Positions 33,796 to 45,981 of a DNA stretch of 64,000 bases are shown piece after piece (positions within the stretch are counted from its first letter, which is position 1; each line of letters starts with the position of its first letter). The position numbers and the translations under genes were made by a program. The notes under the pieces are model-generated. The model searched no databases and was not told the DNA's origin. It saw only the letters and a program-made list of their open reading frames with translations. Origin of the DNA: Rhodamnia argentea (lineage: Eukaryota; Streptophyta; Magnoliopsida; Myrtales; Myrtaceae); assembly GCF_020921035.1 (NCBI RefSeq), contig NC_063160.1, forward strand, positions 16,953,095 through 17,017,094, written 5' to 3'.

Positions 33796-36700
33796 CTACC
33801 AGGTACCTGATTTATACTGGTAATAGTATTCCTCATTCATGAAACAAATGAGTTCCGAGTTGTGAGAATCTCCTATCATTTGCTTCCTCAAAATGTCCTC
33901 ATACTCCCTCCACCATTGCATGTAGCTGCTGCTTTCCAAGAAAATATCCGGAGAAACAGCATAGTCCTTGAGCAAACCCATGACATACTTCTCGAACTCG
34001 ACCAATTTCTCTATTTCTGTGCTGTTCAATCCTCCGGTGTTCAACAACCTGCACGATATTCGTGCCTCCTCCACATGAGCCCAGAAGCATGAATCCTCTG
34101 TAACGCTGAACATGATCTTCTTCATTTTCGATTTGTTAGGAACGCTATTCTTGGGCTGTTTCTGATGTTCGTCCAGCCACTGTTCCAGTAGCTTGAAGTG
34201 CTTGGGTCTCCCTTGGGATATGTAACTTCTTTTGCCCCATTTATAGTACTCAGCTATGTGGAGCGGCTCGACCATCCTCCGGTAATTTGTCCCTGCGAAG
34301 AGCCAGCGGATACGCATCGGTGATCCTACCCTCTGAGGCCTCTTCTCCGCCTCTTCCACCACGGGTACCCAATACATCTCGAGTTCTGTTTTGAACTTAA
34401 CGACTTTATGGTCACGCCTAGCCATTTTGTTCTTGAAGCTGTCATAATATCCAGGACCCCGGCCGTCATCTTCGCATTTGTTCTTATACCATTCAAAATA
34501 AGCTAGGTACACTTTCATTTTGTCCAACGCCTTAGCAGGATCAATTGCTGGATTCTTTTGTTCTAGGGTGTCTTGTTCAGGCATCACTATCTTAGCATCG
34601 ATATCCCTATCCTGCGGCTTCCATGACAATGAGAGTTCAGTAAATGAGGTTCCGAAGGGTAAAGCGAAAACATTCATAACAAGGGACAATTCAGGTGGAC
34701 CAAATATTTCATGGTTAAGCATGTGAAGCTAAAAGCAGGGAACAAGTCATTTTGCTTTAAATGGCAAAGCACAATTATCCTTCTGGTATGAGTAAAACAA
34801 ATGTGAATATGTATTCAACAGCAAAGAAGATACAACAAACAATAACCTGAATTTGCATAAGGCCAATTGCTGCAACTTGCGCAGTTATCCCAGCTTTAAA
34901 TGAATCAGCATCAGCCACATTAAAAGCAGATTGGTTTTTGCAAGTCAATCGCCGTTCGAGACATTCAATGACACTCTTATAACTGAAAATTTGGGGATCT
35001 GCAGTGCCAACATTCCTTTCCGAGCTGTTCAGGGTGAGCAACTCGATTATGGATTTAGGTGCTTCGAAACATGCACCACCCGATTTAGAACACAAGAGAA
35101 ATGTACCAAAAGGCCGGTATAGACTCTGCTCCGTGGTGGACAAGAGAAAGTGTCGAGGAAAACAGTCATCCATATGAGCCACATGCAAGAAGCAAGAACT
35201 CCATGTTGAATATTGCAATATGGCTTGTTGGAAGCCACCGTCCCCAATGAGGGGTGAACCGAATGTGATGCAAAGCGGACGGTTTTTGGTGGCTGAATCG
35301 AGTATGCGTAGGAGCCATAGAGTGAAAAGAGAGGCAATGGATCCACCCAAACAATCTCCAGTTATAATGTGTGGTCTTGACTTGGAGGAAGTTGCAACCT
35401 GCATCAAAGCTGGATGAGCATCGACAAACACAAGTCTATGGGGCCAATCAGATTTTCTAACTTGCACATGCGTCCCTAGTCAGTTTTGCTAAAATAAACG
35501 CGCTCTTTCCCTTTTGACATTGTAGCGAAAAACATGCGATTTAACAATAAAATAAACAAAACAAGGAAACAACATTGGATTTATGCGGTTCAGTCAGTGT
35601 GACCTACCCACGGGGAGAGCAGCACAGGATTCTAATGTACGTTAGACAATAACATTTGAATGCAAAACAGAAAACCATTGTAGAAGACTCAACTTTGGAA
35701 TCCAGACCTAAGACCCCAAGGCTTCTTGAGACGCAAAACCTAATTACTTTATCAACTCAGCCAAACCCCATCGGTTTACTTATTGAATAAACAAACAATA
35801 AAGAACAGACAATTAAGGGTGTCTTGATTCATCCAGAGCTTGAGGGAATCATCAAAACACAGAATATAAATTGCAGTCATGTCTTGATTCATTCAGAGCT
35901 CAATTGGCATGCTTAAGTTTAACTTAAAACAATATATTCCTTTTTTCTCTTCCGGGCTAGGAATAGGATTAAGGTTAACTGAAAAGAATGGAAAAGGCAA
36001 ACGGACCATCAATGTTAGAGGAACTGTTCAGACAATTGGCTGACTGCTCATCATTAACCCTTTTGCCAAAAGATGCAATTCACAATCTGAAAGAAGCAAA
36101 AAGAGGGTGTTCCCAATTTTTCCATCTAATAAAGCTAACGATATGGGCAGAAACAGCTCAAAATGGTCATCAATGAAGCAACTATCAGAGCAGATACAAG
36201 CATTCCACGACCCACTTCAATAAGACCTGATTCCTAGATCTGAGACCAACTCTCGTGTTCTCTCACAGCGACTAAGAAAAGCTCATTGACATTCAAAATT
36301 AGTAGCTAAAAAGCTCATAAATAACTGAAAAGAAAACGAAAGATAAGAGGGTATTACCTGAGCTTTCAGGGGGGAGAGCTGCTTATCTCGGAGAGAGTTG
36401 AACAGAGAAATCGCAGCTTTGTTTATGGAAAAAGACGGGCTGTCCTTGGAGCAGAGAAACTCAAACTCAGAGGCCTCTGATGAAGAAGAAGGGACCAAAT
36501 CGCCCGCTTCTTGCAGATAAGTAGTGGCAACTGGTGGGGTCACAAAAGCAATGATTTTGTATTCTGGGTGTTCAAATTCTCGGATTTTCACTGTTTCAGG
36601 AGATGGTGGGCTTTGGTGATTGCGGTCGGTCTGGGACTGGAGTTCAGAGATTGCAGCCCATGAATTGCTCAGAACATCGGAGGACACGGCTAAGTTCACC

Positions 36701-36942
36701 AACTCGATTCCGTTGCTGAATCTGCAAACAACCCAAAAAAAAAAAAAAATTCAAGAACAAGAGACCAACCGCGAAACGGGTCAAATGATTGCGCAAAAGC
36801 GCACTCCGTTGGCGGATTCCGAAATTGGGTCTCCTTCGCTTTCGGAACAAACTACAAAGTCGGGAAACATGAAAAAGAGCTTTTTTTTTTCTCCCTTTTG
36901 TTTGGACACGTACAGAGGTTTGGCATCTTCAACAGGGTCCAT
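33796..36942 (-). CDS. SAG101: SAG101-B: EDS1-family lipase-like immune regulator
   Basis: Four exons in one frame: 36942-36914, 36721-36358, 35398-34847 and 34611-33796, giving 586 residues. The start is MDPVEDAKP. The lipase-like half includes SWAAISELQSQ, FEFLCSKDSPSFSINKAAIS, HIITGDCLGGSIASLFTLWL and RPLCITFGSPLIGDGGF. The EP half includes FEWYKNKCEDDGRGPGYYDS, NYRRMVEPLHIAEYY, EDSCFWAHVEEARISCRLL and SPDIFLESSSYMQWWREY. The lipase nucleophile elbow GxSxG reads GDCLG, so like Arabidopsis SAG101 it should not be a lipase. It is expected to bind EDS1 and signal with helper NLRs of the NRG1 type in nucleus and cytoplasm. An upstream ATG at 37080 opens only a 12-codon frame. It converges with MADS copy 3. 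Confidence 0.9.
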
Positions 36943-37089
36943 TGCCGGAGCTTCGTTATTGGGCCGCCGCTATTGCAGAACCGGAGAGTCAACGACGATG
37001 GTTGAATCGCGCTACCTCGGATCCTGGAGAATTTGAAACAGTCAGAAGCAAGTGGCAAGTTTGCCGCATGAATTCCCCATCGACGACCC

Positions 37090-38189
37090 AAACCAGATCG
37101 ATTTTAACCTCGAGAAGGGGGAGACCTCTCAAACCCCAAGTCAATACCTGCTTCTTTGTTTAGTCTTTTCTTTTTAAATTCGCGGGAACTTCTCGCATAC
37201 TTTCGTAAATGCCGAAAGCTTTGTTCTTATCTTCTTCTTCGCGGCCCCTCAAACCAACCAATGGAATAACCGGATGGGTATGTACTTCAATGTCCGACGT
37301 GATTCGTAATTTTTTAATTTGTTCAATGTGATTCATGTATTTTCGATACAATTTATTTTTAATCATGTACCGTAAGAAAATGTTTAATATTATTTTCAAA
37401 TCATACTAAATATATTAAAAATTCACGGACCACATTACATGTTAAATTAAAATTTATTAATCACATTGAATAAATTAAGAATTTATGGATCTATATTAAA
37501 ATTTCAAAGTTATTCATGTCATTATCCCTAAATTGTTTTTCTGGGATGTTGCTCTAAAAGTTTGTCCCCTTCTCTTTCTCCTGCTACGATTTTGCCGTCC
37601 GAGTCTGAGGAAGGGGCTACCGAAGTTGCTGGCAAGTAGTGACTTCCTCCGGTCAATTCTTGATTGGGAGATTCTTCGTCTTTTTTGGTCAGGTTGATTC
37701 GGAGTTGAGTAGGGCTGGTTCCCGAGTCTAATCGAGTCGAGCCTTTCGACGCAAATGCCGGTCGAACTTGATTTGAGCTCGCTGAGTTGTTTGGTTTCAG
37801 CCTCGACTCGGACTCCGTAACGTATTTTTCGAGCTTGAGAGATCGCTGGGCAACAAGAAAAGTAGACTCACTTTGAGCTCAAAACGGAGATTTTAACGTA
37901 CAACGGAAATAAACCAAATGCATAAACTATTTGCTCAGACTCACAAATCGATTGGGCTGATTAGTTTTCATGATCAAGCTCGACTCCATCCCATTTTTGA
38001 ACGACTCAAAACTCCAAAAGAATCTTAGTCCAAAGCGAGAAAGTGATTCTCTAACTGGTGGTGCACTACCTTGTAGACCCGGATGCAATAGAAACGTATG
38101 CGGTGAGCTGAATTGCGTCACGTGACTTACTTAAATCTTTTGAGTGCGGGTGTCCATTGTAATGAATATGTGGATCCTTCTATTGTGGG
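37090..38189. other. SAG101-B upstream region
   Basis: Contains the promoter side of SAG101-B and DNA shared with 51880-52650 of block 2. I recognise no genes. The stretch from about 37380 to 37520 is AT-rich and unique. Confidence 0.45.
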
Positions 38190-39190
38190 ACAGCATGACT
38201 TCTAGGGCATCACTGGTTGGAGGTAACCCACCGAGGCCCAACACGACCGGGTCCACACCGATCAACCCATTTGGATCCGGGGGCTTCTCCAACCAAGAAA
38301 TAGTTGTCTTGAGTGGTTTCGCACACTATAGGTGTAACGATCCTGTCCGACAAGGGCGGAGAATGGTCGTCAAGGCCAAAAGGTTTTGGACAAGGAACGA
38401 CTTTTTGCAAGCTTCTTAGATGATGAAGAGAGCAGGAATGAATCAACAATGAATAATGATTCTAAGATACACATGTGAAAACTGTAATTAACCTATGAAG
38501 ACGCCTTTTAACGTATCGGTAAGCTTTGCTTTGGAAATCCAAAATTACGTGTGCTCGGGCTAGAGTTTTATTAGGATGGGTGACATCCTAGAAAAGTGTT
38601 TGCCTTTAAGCCAAATGACAAACAGTGATGCTTGGTATGAGACGTGTTAAAGTGGACAATATTTCGAGTGAGTCAAATTCATAGTATCACAATAGGGCTC
38701 TCTCACTGCAGGGAGTTCAATGTGGGGATATTCAACTCCGGCAAGCACTCACTATGAGCCAAGAATGAGACCCTAGCTTTGCTCATGCATTAGAGAGAGA
38801 GCTTGTGAGGATTACAAGGAGGATCCCACACCATGTTGAGATACATGTGTGAGTTGTGTTAGACAAGCTCTACATCAAAGAATTGATATAGAATTAAGCA
38901 GTTAATATATCCAAGTTGGTCCATAACTCAATGGCTTAAGTTTTTGAATGAATGTGTCCACTAGATAAATCGATAGGCTCGGATTTGGGCTCTCTTTTGG
39001 CAATCTCCTCACCGAAGGTATTAAGTTTTTTGCTGCGCGCTCCCAACAAGCCAGCTCTTCGGAAATTGCGCGACGCTAGTGTGATGTGGTCAATTAGGCG
39101 ATAAACTAGAAGAGTCTTCTTCCGAGGGTGATGAGAGTATATGGATGGATTTATCTTCGGTGTTACTAATCATGGTCAAGATAGTTGTAA
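38190..39190 (+). pseudogene. Peroxidase relic, interrupted by a Cassandra-type solo LTR
   Basis: Similar to the peroxidase at 22345-22990: GGGCATC-CTGGTTGGAGGTAACC-ACCGA (compare 22360) and TTCTCCAACCAAGAAATAGT up to CACACTATAGG. After the LTR come GGGCTCTCTCACTGCAGGGA, GCAAGCACTC and CTTTGCTCATGCATTAGAGA, then decayed 3' sequence with GGTCAATTAG. Its 3' untranslated part continues beyond the Mutator-like element at 45437-45530. Confidence 0.85.
38333..38691 (+). mobile_element. Cassandra-type TRIM solo LTR carrying a 5S-rRNA-like segment
   Basis: The 359-bp insert begins TGTAACGATCCTGTCC and ends TATCACA. It is flanked by the 5-bp duplication ATAGG (38328-38332 and 38692-38696), which is exactly peroxidase sequence when the insert is removed. 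Positions 38534-38605 resemble plant 5S rRNA, including the internal Pol III promoter region: GTGTGCTCGGGCTAGAG and TTAGGATGGGTGACATCCTA. A 5S-derived segment in a short LTR is the hallmark of Cassandra TRIM elements. Confidence 0.88.
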
Positions 39191-39563
39191 TGGCATTGCG
39201 GGCTTAAGTACACCCCAAGTGTCATAAGTTGCGTACGGCGCTCACTTTAGTGCTAAAACTTTCAAATCAATCACTTTAGTGCTAAGTTTTTGTAACTTTG
39301 ATCACTTCAGAGCTAAGTGCATATGTGGCAGGAAAGTGTGCGTGGAGCCTATGTGGACTTTTTACATAAAAAAAGGAGGACGACGTGGCTCGCCGGAGGC
39401 CGACTCAGCATTCTGAAGAGCAGTACGACGTCGTTACAACCGATTTCACCCAACATAAACCCTAAATCCCCAAATTGAACCCCATAGAAACCCTACTCGC
39501 GGGTAGAAGGAAAATTTGAGTCCACATTTTGATTTCATCCCAAAATTGATAGCCTAGGTCGAA

Positions 39564-39790
39564 ATGGAGGGAAGGAGCTTGGTGGACTCAAATTCGGTTC
39601 GACGAAGCAAAGTTAATGGTGAGATTTCTCATTCTTGTGGGTTACTTGAGTCCAACAAGAACGTCTTGGACTCGGTTGAATCTCCCGAGAGAAGATTCAT
39701 GGGATGTGGCGGGTATAGAGAGGGGTCGAAGTGCAAATATTTCGGATGGGTTGATCAAAAATTCTCCGATCGAGCAAGGTGATATTAGAA
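39564..39790 (+). pseudogene. GRF-type zinc-finger relic inside the Mutator-like element
   Basis: One frame reads VGYLSPTRTSWT and the next reads SPERRFMGCGGYREGSKCKYFGWVD. Together they match the plant GRF zinc-finger layout (a TSWT-like stretch, then NPGRRF-GC, then C-F-W-D). A one-base shift near 39665-39680 separates them. Small GRF proteins are common passengers in plant Mutator-like and other transposons; their role there is not established. The orientation is opposite to the transposase. Confidence 0.6.
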
Positions 39791-42239
39791 CTTCTTGAAG
39801 ACGGTATGAACCTCTACCTACATTCATGGACAATTGGATGATGTCGATTCAAGGGAAGGCGAGATAAAGGCGTAACATCTCGGCAAATCAATCGAAGAAG
39901 GAAGTATCAACAATGCGAAGACAAAGAAAGCGTGATCGAGCCTTCATTATCGTTTTGTTATGTTGTGTAACCTATGTAATGTTCAAGTGTAAGGTGTGTG
40001 ATGAGAGGAACTTTCTTAGTCTTCCGTAGGTGAAGTTGAGTTCGATATGTATTTGTATTGCATAATGTATAAGTAATGGACAACTTTTCTATGGATAAAG
40101 GAGCTTGCTGAAGTATTTTGTTGGAAATGGAAGGTTATAATGCGGTGTTTGCTTAGTTTTTGGAGGTTTTTGGACTATGGTATTGTCAATACTTTTTCCA
40201 AAGTTTTTCGTTTAATTATTTGGTTTGTTGCAAAAAATGGCGGGTAGTTTGTTGCGGGTTTTTTACGTGATTCTTGTTAGTCTTGCATATAGTTGGGGAG
40301 GTTTTTGACATGTTTTTTTTTTTCGATACTTTGGTTCATATGTTGAGGTGAGCGATTTGCTTCACATGGAACTACAACCGTGGTCGGAATAGTTTCTCCA
40401 TTTTTTGAAGCTTGAAATATATCTTGTGTTGTGACCATGCTCATTTGCTACAAAGGTTTGTTGCTATGTTGAGTGCTCAATTTACTAGAGTTCAAAGTTT
40501 GCTTTTGCATTTTTATTTGAGTTAAAGCTAGTAAAGTTGTATTTGGGGAGATATTTGTTTGCAAGCTTTCATATTTGAGGTTTAAAGGTTGGACATCTTG
40601 TTGCGAGGTTTTTGTTGTTGCAAATCTGGTTATCGGTTATAATGTAAGTGTTATAAGTTGTACATGCTGATCACTTAAGTGCTGGTCGGGGTTAAAAAAT
40701 GATCACTTCAGTGCCAACTTTTTGTGAAAGTGATCACTTCGGTGCCAACTTTTTGTGAAAGTGATCACTTAGTGCAAGTTTTCAAAATTGGTTACTTGAG
40801 TGCCAACTTGCCCTGAGCGATCACTTTAGTGCATTAAAATTGCACCAAGAACTTGGTGCATCAAAACGGATCCCAAATTTGTGCCAAAACAAAACCTCAA
40901 CAATATAACCACCCACCACAACTAAATATAACCAGCCAACAACCAGCGACTATAATCGGCCGCCATTCACAAACAACCAAACAACACAATAAGAAGTGGA
41001 ATCAGAGCAATGTAAATGCATAATTCAACAACAAGAAGTTCCATCGTCATTAAGCTTATAGTTTACATTAACTAAAAATACGAGCACAAGTTCCCAACAA
41101 AAAATGACAACACTAAGCGGCATGAGTTCCCAACAAAAACGCCAACACAAAATACAAGTTCCACTCCAATCATATCGGTAAACATTAACCACTCCGGCTC
41201 ATTTTCCTTTCGATGGCTTTTTGACTTGGTTCATGATCCTAGCACTCTTTTTAACATGCGGGTTCTAGCTCTTCAAGTGGAGTATCGACGGTTGAGATGG
41301 ACTTGCGCTTCTTCCTTGGGGTGCAGCGAGGGTTTTGTCTTCGTCTTTCGCAAAGTCTTGTTTGGACGTTGTTGACTCTTGGGTTGGCCCACCTTCGGAA
41401 ATAAGTATCTCGAGCTTCTCCGTCAACAACATAATAATAGAAGCAAATGATTCGGAAATTTTTAAATCGATATCCTTAAATGGACAAGTCCTTCGAAACT
41501 TACATGTAAAATAGTCATTCCAATGAAGCACTATAACCATATTCCTTCAACCTCTTTCCAAGAGGCCCTCTTGTTAGTCGGGAAGTGGTGGTGCGGCTAG
41601 CTCTTTTTGGCGGAGGTGATGGTGGTGGTGGTTATGCTTCTGAGTTGGTCTTCTTCTCAAGTGTGGAAACAAAGTTACACTACAAGTCATAAAGTAACAT
41701 AAACAAAGAATGTATATCTTACTGGATATTTTCTCCTCGTTTGTTCAACGGTAGATTCGGGTGGGCTTGGTGGAGATGGTTGGGTTGTTCTCTAGTTATT
41801 AGTCTTGTGCATAACATACTGCACTTAGTGTTGGCTCTTCGGGTGGTGGCGGTTGGGTAGTTTGGTCAACTCTTGCCCTTCTTGTCACCGAAATGTAAAA
41901 ATGAGGTTACGTTATTGCAAATCTTATAGGAAGACAAAGAAAACAAACAATGTAACATCTTACCATATATTTTGTCCTCGGTTGGTGTACGGTTGACTCA
42001 TTGTGCTCCTTCTGTCTTGTGTGGTGTGGCTTTCTAGTCGTTCTTGTGTCGGATCTGTACCGACCACTTGCCCTTCATGTTACTTCCTCACTTTGCCTTT
42101 CTTATTGTGCCCTATCTTTTTTGCAACATCATCTTTGCACCAAATTTGCTCATCCTTTGTCTTGAAACCTCTCCCTCTTGCATCTTTCGTCTCGCTTTGG
42201 CCTTCCTACTTGCTTCTTTAATGGCAAAGGTGCGGGGGC

Positions 42240-44540
42240 ATCACGATTGGTTGGCTCGGTATTTGCTACTTCTAATAGGTTGCATCATGAACTTATACGC
42301 ATCGAGATAGGACCTTTTGTTGTAGCAATCGGCTAGGTAATGTTGAGTTCTCTTCTTTGTGGTGGATGGCGGAAATGGCATGTGCGCATGGAATTCCATT
42401 AAGTTGCCATGCCGACATGAACACTTCCTCCTCCGAGGTGAACAACATATGTGTCTTCATTCTTCTTGATCTCAAACCCGTCATCGCCATTCCAAATTGG
42501 ATGGCGAACCTCTAGCACATTGTCATCTAATATCTTCGCAATCCGAAGACCACATTCTCTATCTTCGCAGCATCTCGTTTTTCGTGGTCATGACCATGAG
42601 TCGTATATCCTCAAGCATCGCGATGATTGTGCACCTAGCGGCTAATATGTTGCCATTGAAAGCTTGCACTTGAATTCTTCTAAGAAAGCCCTACACCAAT
42701 GCTTTGCTTCGGTTTGGAATAGCGCATCGAAACCATCCTTGCTTAGCTCAAGCAACCCTTGTTTTGCTATCCTAAAGTCGCCATGTTTGTGCTCTTTGCA
42801 ATTTCAATTGCTTTTGAGCTTATCTCCTTTGTACTTCTTCCCGGTTCGCTTTCCATTCTATCTCGGCATATGGCATCAAGTCGCTAATGGGAACAAGCCC
42901 CTACAATATTAAACCAACGAATAATTATAAGAAAAGGGAAAATACTTCATAATGAGCTCATTTCAAAGAATGCATTGATCGATGGCTTTACCTTTTGTTG
43001 ATCGCTCATGAAAGCCCAACCGCTTCCATCGGTAATCTCAAGTGCCATCAAATTTTTCATGAACCAGGACCAAGTGTCCTTATTTTCTATCCTCACTTGC
43101 CAAGCTAGAGGAAACATTTGGTTATTGCCATCCCTACCAATTGCGGCCAACAATTCACCCTTGCATAAGCCTTTTAAAAAGCACCCATCCAATTCTATTA
43201 CTTTTCTCACGGATAAAAACTTTGTATGCATCGAATAGTAGAACCTATCAAACATGGTCCCTTCATCGGGTAATGGCCTTTCCACAACCCCCGCCTACTT
43301 GAATGGTTTTGAAGCCTACATTCATAAGCATAATCCCGATCGACCATATTCTTCCTTGTCTGCCCAAGAGTGTTGTCATCACCTTATACTTGGCTCTCTT
43401 GCATTGATTCTCCAACATTAATCCCTACCGCTCTTTCGCTGCTTCAAGTGAGGACTTCTCCGGCGCCTTGATCGTGTTGAAGCTCGATAACCACTTACTT
43501 GTTATCCTTTTATTGTCAAAAACAATTGAACATGTATGTTCCTCTTGAAATGATCTAATTTGAAATGACCCGCTCCTCTTGCTTAGTCTGCGTAGATCTT
43601 CCATCCACAATTACGTTGTGGACACCTAGCTCTCACATACTCTTTTGTATTTCGAAGAAACTCTAAAGCCCTCGGTCGAATAGAGCTCTTCGAATAGCAT
43701 CCTTTTCGCATCCTCAAATTTCATACCAAGGCTCAAAATAGGACTCGCTATAGTTGGATCATAGGAAGGGTACTTACTTTTCCTTCTACGGTGCTTCTTC
43801 TTCTTGTTCGTCAAGTCCACTCTTTCTCATTGTTACGGTAGTTGTAGCATATGTTGGTTCTTCTCCATTTTTGCTTCACCCTCTACTTGCAAGTGCTACA
43901 CTTTTTCTCCTCGCAGAGTCCTTGTGTTTTGCCTTGCGGCTCTTCGTTCTTGTCCAATTTCGCACAACTTCATCATCGTCATCATCATCACCGGATTATG
44001 CAACATCCCAATCTAATCCGGTGATTGCCTCATCGTTGTATTGCTTACTCCTCCATCCTCCTTGTCCTCCCTCTCCCCACAATGCCTATTACCCCAATCT
44101 TCCCTCTGCCCATTCCTCATGCCCTTCTACAATTCACCTCCATGAGAAGTGGAATCAATGCCTATTTGTTTTTCAGCTATGTCTTCATCTCGAGCATCAT
44201 CATCACTATTTGTCTATATACACTTTTGCTTCTTCCATGGAGATAGTGATAAATCACATCTTTAAACCCATTCTCATCCCACAACTCTCTCAACCCATCC
44301 CTCAAACCCTTCCCAAGAAGACAATAGAGTAATTTACCTACTTTGCAGCCGTATAAATGCACTATATCCCTCACGAAAGAAACATACAACGACGTCCCGA
44401 CATCGAGGAAAATTGTTCCTTCATTTCCACCTTCGTAGTCCCACTCGTCGGTGCCAATGACAAAATTTCCACCATAACAAATAATGAGAACAAGATTCTT
44501 GTCCATGCCTGCAGGAAAAGAGCAAAAAATCAATGAAGAT
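42240..44540 (-). pseudogene. Mutator-like transposase, multiply broken
   Basis: Pieces in order from 44540 downward: an N-terminal region (LVLIICYGGNFVI, ENGFKDVIYHYLHGRSKSVY), the MuDR domain (SYDPTIASPILSLGMKFEDA, then SFQIRSFQEEHTCS), and the transposase core at 43285-42980 (IELDGCFLKGLCKGELLAAI, then GRDGNNQMFPLAW, NKDTWSWFMKNL and GWAFMSDQQK). After a possible intron come fragments such as KHWCRAFLEEFKCK and MLEDIRLMVMT, and a SWIM-like end WQLNGIPCAHAISAI. Frames change several times and stops occur between pieces, so no functional enzyme is encoded. Confidence 0.85.
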
Positions 44541-45436
44541 ATTAGCTTTTGGGACCGTCAACAAATGCACGTGGAGGTCCCTTCTTTTGATTAAAGGCTC
44601 ATTATTTGTCGTCTAGTATCAACAAAGCAATTGAGGACAACCAAGGGGTATTCGGATTCCATATTTTGAGGTTCGTTGGCATTGTTCACTACTTCATAGT
44701 AAATAAAAAGCAATTTTACATTGCAAATGTGTGAGGTTTGATTAAACAAGTGGACCAAAGGGATGCAAAAATACAAATTCGAAAGGTTTGATTAAACAAG
44801 TGGGCCACTATTTTTCTTTATCAAGAAATCGAAGGGAGTGTGATTAAAGTAGTATACATCCCCAACGCATCAATCTCGAGCCTTCATTTTACCATATTCC
44901 CCCAATTTTGCCCTTAATCCTAATTTTCCCCTCGAAGCCCTAATTTCACCTTAATTTTGCCTAATTTCTGCTCTGGTAAGCGAGAGAGGGCAAAGGACAC
45001 GGACGCATACCTCACGACGGGCGGCGGGCGGCGGAGGACGATGATGGCCGCGGGCGTGACTCCACGAGCAACGATCGCGATTGGATTTCGCACAAGTCCC
45101 TCGGCTCCTCGCACAACACCTAAGAAGGCAACACTCGCGACGTCGTTTATCCGAATACATAAACGACGTCATTTTATTTCCGTCCTTTTAAGCCACGTCG
45201 GATTCCACCATGGCGGTCGATTCTAAAAATTCGCCACGTAAGATAATAAAAATCAATTATAAAATCCACGTAATTCATTCCGGGATGTTGGTCGAATAGC
45301 CGTGACGATTTTATCCAAAATTAGCACCGAGGTGATCAAAGTTACAAAAACTTAGCACTAAAGTGATCGATTTGAAAGTTTTGGCACTAAAATGAGCGCC
45401 GTACGCAACTTATGGCACTTTAGGTGTACTTAAGCC

Positions 45437-45560
45437 TGGCATTGCGGATAAGTGTTGTTGTTAGACATCTCAATTGTGGAAGTTTTATCAGTTACAATGT
45501 GCCGTCTTTCTCGTGTTATATGTAGCCGGTGCATCATATGTAAACACAATTTCTTTATTA
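45437..45560 (+). pseudogene. 3' untranslated remnant of the split peroxidase relic
   Basis: AAGTGTTGTTGTTAGACATCTCAA (in parts) and GTGCCGTCTTTCTCGTG match 23030-23090 downstream of the intact-looking peroxidase. This is the other side of the Mutator-like insertion. Confidence 0.75.
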
Positions 45561-45981
45561 GTTATGATTAACAAGTGTCTGGGGGCACTCTTTAACAAGC
45601 GCCATTGGTAGGAATATGACAAAGAAAATGGTCGGAAAAATACCAAAATTTAGGGATGAAAAGATTAAAAAGCCAGACTACAAATTGCACTGCGGGATTG
45701 TTTTCCTTATTTAGCTGAGTAGCCATTGAAGGAGTCTGTTCTGGATTCTTATCCATGTACATTATGAGCTAGTAATTGCCATTTCATTGGACGGAAAATG
45801 ACACGCTTATCATTAGACCATTTAAGGAGATATGTTAATATATGGAAAGCCGAAAAGTTACCAATCAAAGAGGGAGTGATGAATTATTTTGGCCTGTGAA
45901 ATCCTATAAATGGGGCACATTTTTCACTGTTACATTGATTTTCCAGCGTGCGCCATAGAGGGAACAACAACTCCAGCGAGA

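Larger units (their letters stand above)
32593..38190. repeat. Segmental duplication block 1 (MADS copy 3, SAG101-B, upstream DNA)
   Basis: Collinear with block 2 (45664-52650): the MADS gene, the spacer with GCACGTTCTTGCTCT and TACCCAGTTTATTCA-CTGTCAT-TGA, the SAG101 gene on the opposite strand, then the region with GAGTCTGAGGAAGG and CTGGCAAGTA up to the word TCTATTGTGGG. After that point block 1 continues into a peroxidase relic and block 2 does not. Confidence 0.8.
39201..45436. mobile_element. 6.2 kb Mutator-like element with 10-bp TSD and decayed transposase
   Basis: Inverted repeats of about 118 bp begin GGCTTAAGTACACC and end GGTGTACTTAAGCC. Both arms carry CATAAGTTGCGTACGGCGCTCA and repeats of TCACTTTAGTGCTAA. 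The flanks are a perfect 10-bp duplication TGGCATTGCG (39191-39200 and 45437-45446), lying in the 3' untranslated remnant of the peroxidase relic. The inside holds a degraded transposase on the minus strand and a GRF-type zinc-finger relic on the plus strand. Copies of the TIR words also occur internally at 40640-40840. Confidence 0.92.

Noticed and set aside
35399-35467. Upstream extension of SAG101-B exon 3 (VRKSDWPHRLVFVDAHPALM)
   Set aside because: It is open in B but shifted in C, and joining exon 2 directly at 35398 gives the best match to the Arabidopsis SAG101 spacing before the IITG motif. It is treated as intron.
41265-41540. Minus-strand ORF of 91 codons inside the Mutator-like element
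   Set aside because: It could be part of a passenger gene, but no motif is recognisable and frames around it are broken, so no feature is claimed.
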